In this document: piece after piece, positions 61,750 to 64,000 of the stretch | Position numbering within the stretch: position 1 is the stretch's first letter | Layout: every line of letters starts with the position of its first letter | Source of the DNA: Charina bottae | Taxonomy: Eukaryota > Chordata > Lepidosauria > Squamata > Charinaidae | Length of the DNA stretch: 64,000 nucleotides | Reading direction: 5' to 3' | Assembly (NCBI GenBank): GCA_023362775.1 | Contig: JALMGJ010000015.1 | Span: forward strand, 24,827,001-24,891,000 | Notes under the pieces: generated by a model | Seen by the model: the letters and a program-made list of their open reading frames with translations, nothing else | Database searches by the model: none | Told to the model about the DNA's origin: nothing | Position numbers and translations under genes: made by a program

Positions 61750-64000
61750 CTAGACCCATTAACACGCACACCCCCTTGAGGATTTGCTCAGCCCGGAAGT
61801 CCTGAGGAGCGGGAGGTCCGGCCAAGCTCCTCGCTGTCTCCCCCCGCAGCCGCACCCTTGAAGGTCCCCAGAACCCCCCCCCCCCCCCGCCCTGGGCTCG
61901 GCGCTTCGGGAAAATTCTTTTATCCAGCCACTCCGGGGGGCTGGGGGGTGGCGCGGCGCGGGGGGCAGACAAAGGCGAGCCGTCCGGGGGGAGGAGAGAC
62001 GGGTCCTTCCTGGGCAGGGAGGGTCCCTGCAAGTTCCCTGACACTGGGGCAGACCTTCGCCCGCAGCGAGCGCCTCGCGGCGGTCCACGCGCTCCCCTCA
62101 GCCTTGCGCGCTCGGCGGCCGGGCGGATCTCTCCCGCTAGACGCCGCCGCCGCCGCCGCCGCCGCCTTGCCGGGGGCGCCCGGAGACCGCAAAGAAAGGG
62201 CGAGCGGGGGGCGCGGAGGGCTGGCCTTCCGCCCCACCACAAGCACCGAGAAAGGCGCTTGGGAAGCCAGGCGACAGCACGTCGAGGCGCCGGCCGTCCT
62301 CGGGTCAGCGGCCGGCTGGGGAGCGGGGGCGAAACCAGCCGCCAGCCGCAGCGGGTTCTTCCAGCGCCCCGTTCCGGGGCTCCTCCGCCCGGGCACCCCT
62401 CAGGAAGGCGCTGGCCAGGGACGCCGGGCGATCCGAAACGCTCCAGGCGGAGGGCGAAGCACATCTGGCCGCGCGGGGCTCCGCTCCCGCCTTTGTTCGG
62501 AAGTGGGGCTCGCCCGGCCAGGGGCGCCTGGCGGAGGGGGCCGACCCTCGGCGCTGCTGGGGGCAAAGGGGCGCGCCGGGCATGCCACGGACCCGGGCGG
62601 AGCGGGCGCAGCCTGGCCCGGAGGCAGGGAGACAGCGAGGGAGGCGAGCGGGAGCACTTACCGTCCGGGGTCCGCTGGCGGGGCGAGGTAACAATCCCAG
62701 GAGCAGCCAAGGGGGCGGCGTCGGTGGCGTCGGCGCCGGGTAATCCACAAGCCCGGCCGAGCGAGGCGGGCGGGCGGAGCGCTCCAAGTCCTGGCGGGAG
62801 CCGAACGCCCCGGCGGGCGGCGGGTCCGGCTTCTCGGCTCGCCCGCCGCGGCGGCTCCGCGGGCCGGCGCCCTTCCTTCCTCGCCGGGCGCCGGAGCGCA
62901 GGCAGCGGCGAAGCGCCGGCTCGTCCCGCCGCTCTTTGGTAAGTGGCGCTGCCCAGCGCGCGGGGCGTCCTTCACCTGCCGCTCCCCTCGCCCCCTCCGC
63001 CGGCGCCGCCGCCCGCCTGCCCGGGCAGAAGCCCCGCTGCGGCGGGACGTGGCATCTGCGCGGCCGCTTCGGGCGCCCGCCTCCCAGTCGCGGCGGCGGC
63101 GGCGGCGGCGGCGGCGACCTTCCTCGACGGCGGGCGACCGCGCTGGCTGCTGGGCTTCCCGGGTCCTGGCTGCTACTGCAGCCGCCGCCGCCCCCGCCTC
63201 CTCCGCTCGGTCCTCCGGCGGGCCATCTGGCGAGGGAAGCCCCCGCCGCCGCCTCGCTCGCCCAGGCGGCGCGGCCGATCAAACGTCTGGCGGGGCTGGC
63301 TCGGACGCGCCGCTGCTCCGGAAGGGGTTCCCGCGGCGGACCTGCCGCCCGGACCAGTCCCCCGCCGCTCTTCGCTGCCTCCCTCCCGGAGCCTCGCTCG
63401 GCGGCTGGCGGGGCTCGGAGCGCGCGGGGCTGGCAGGCGGCGCTGCCTCCGGGGATCTGGGCGGCTGCTCGGAGAGGCGGCGGCGGCGGCGGCGGCCCCA
63501 GCTCGCCCGCCCGCCTGCCTCCGTTCGCGGCTGCCGGCGCTCTGGCGGAGCTGAGCCTGCTCGGATACAGCCCTGGCGGCGGCGGCGGCGGCACCGACAG
63601 CTGGCTTGGCGGGGCGGGCGGGCGGAGCGCCGGCGGCTCCCGCTCCCGGCAGGGGGCGCTCCACCCCTGCTGCAAGGCCGGCCCGCCCCCCGCCGCCCAG
63701 ATGCGCGCGCCCCGCCGGCCGAGGGGCTGGGATCGCAGCTCCGCGCCCTCGGCCTCCCTCCTGGCGGCGCGGGCTGGAAAGCGGCGGCCGGAGCGCTCCG
63801 GCGAGCTCCGCCGCTCCCGGGCGAAGGCTGCGGCGGTTCGGCTTTTCCTCCGACGCCGCTCTGCTGCCCGCTGGTTGCGCCGCGTTCTCCCAGTTTTCCT
63901 GCTCAGAGTAACTCGGTTCTCCGGAGGCTGTCGGATCGAATGCAGGGCTCCGCCGCAGCTTGAGGGCAGGACTGCGCTCGCCTGGGCTCGGTGGGGTCGC
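61750..64000 (-). promoter_or_regulatory. CBFA2T3: Main CpG island / promoter of CBFA2T3
   Basis: This is a very CpG-rich region continuing past the window end, with GCC/CGG trinucleotide runs near 62140, 63095, 63476 and 63574. It contains the E1a donor on the minus strand. No TATA box was seen; CpG-island promoters usually lack one. The long open frames here are a by-product of GC-richness. A plus-strand donor at 62939 suggests divergent transcription as well. Confidence 0.7.
62662..62760 (-). other. CBFA2T3: CBFA2T3 first exon E1a (non-coding leader), 5' end unknown
   Basis: On the minus strand CCGGACG/GTAAGT at 62661 is a strong donor in phase 1, fitting E2. The frame leading into E2 has no ATG back to a stop near 63173; the codon before AAPGIVTSPRQRTPDG is TTG. 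So the first in-frame ATG of this transcript is MPDSP in E2, and E1a is probably 5'UTR. The right boundary given is arbitrary. Confidence 0.6.

Noticed and set aside
62662..62710. Coding start MAAPGIV in E1a
   Set aside because: The first codon is TTG, not ATG. No ATG precedes it in frame, so this part is treated as 5'UTR.
61601..63963. Open frames of 300-450 codons on both strands in the CpG island
   Set aside because: They are Arg/Pro/Gly/Ala-rich, overlap on both strands and show no family motif. Stop codons are rare in such GC-rich DNA.

Overview
The window is vertebrate nuclear DNA. Two intron-containing genes lie on the minus strand, with GT-AG splice sites, CpG islands and many interspersed repeats. 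The repeats point to a squamate reptile: full-length tRNA-derived SINEs of Sauria-SINE type, hAT and Tc1/mariner-type MITEs, CR1/L2-like LINE tails, a LINE fragment with a restriction-like endonuclease, and abundant microsatellites. The gene order PABPN1L - CBFA2T3, both in the same orientation, matches the order known around human 16q24.3. Layout from left to right: 1-2.6 kb holds an unassigned CpG-rich segment, a weak candidate exon and several transposon relics. 2.6-6.84 kb holds PABPN1L (embryonic poly(A)-binding protein 2); six exons could be placed and the short last exon could not. 6.84-10.27 kb is intergenic and contains a 58-bp minisatellite just upstream of PABPN1L exon 1. 10.27-16.77 kb is probably the 3'UTR of CBFA2T3. 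16.77-62.66 kb is CBFA2T3 (ETO2/MTG16), a co-repressor of the ETO family, with ten shared coding exons (called E2-E11 here). Two candidate alternative first exons sit in CpG-rich regions at about 49 kb (E1b) and 62.7 kb (E1a). Both end in a phase-1 splice donor that fits exon E2. From 61.7 kb to the end of the window lies the main CpG island. The two genes act in different processes. PABPN1L binds nuclear poly(A) tails, and in known vertebrates it acts mainly in oocytes and early embryos. CBFA2T3 is a nuclear scaffold that recruits NCoR/SMRT and HDAC complexes in haematopoietic and progenitor cells. Nothing in the sequence suggests they work together; they are simply neighbours. The most interesting non-gene signal is a set of short retroposed elements, at least three sequence families, each flanked by 9-13 bp target-site duplications. 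Two of the families have intact or near-intact copies carrying a hammerhead-ribozyme-like core: CUGANGA, a stem, then GAAAC-GU, with a closing 3-bp stem I. Stem sequences differ between the families, but the pairing is kept. The third family is truncated inside the same core. This suggests non-autonomous Penelope-like elements. Exon boundaries were placed by hand from splice consensus, reading phase and remembered family sequences; no search or folding program was run.
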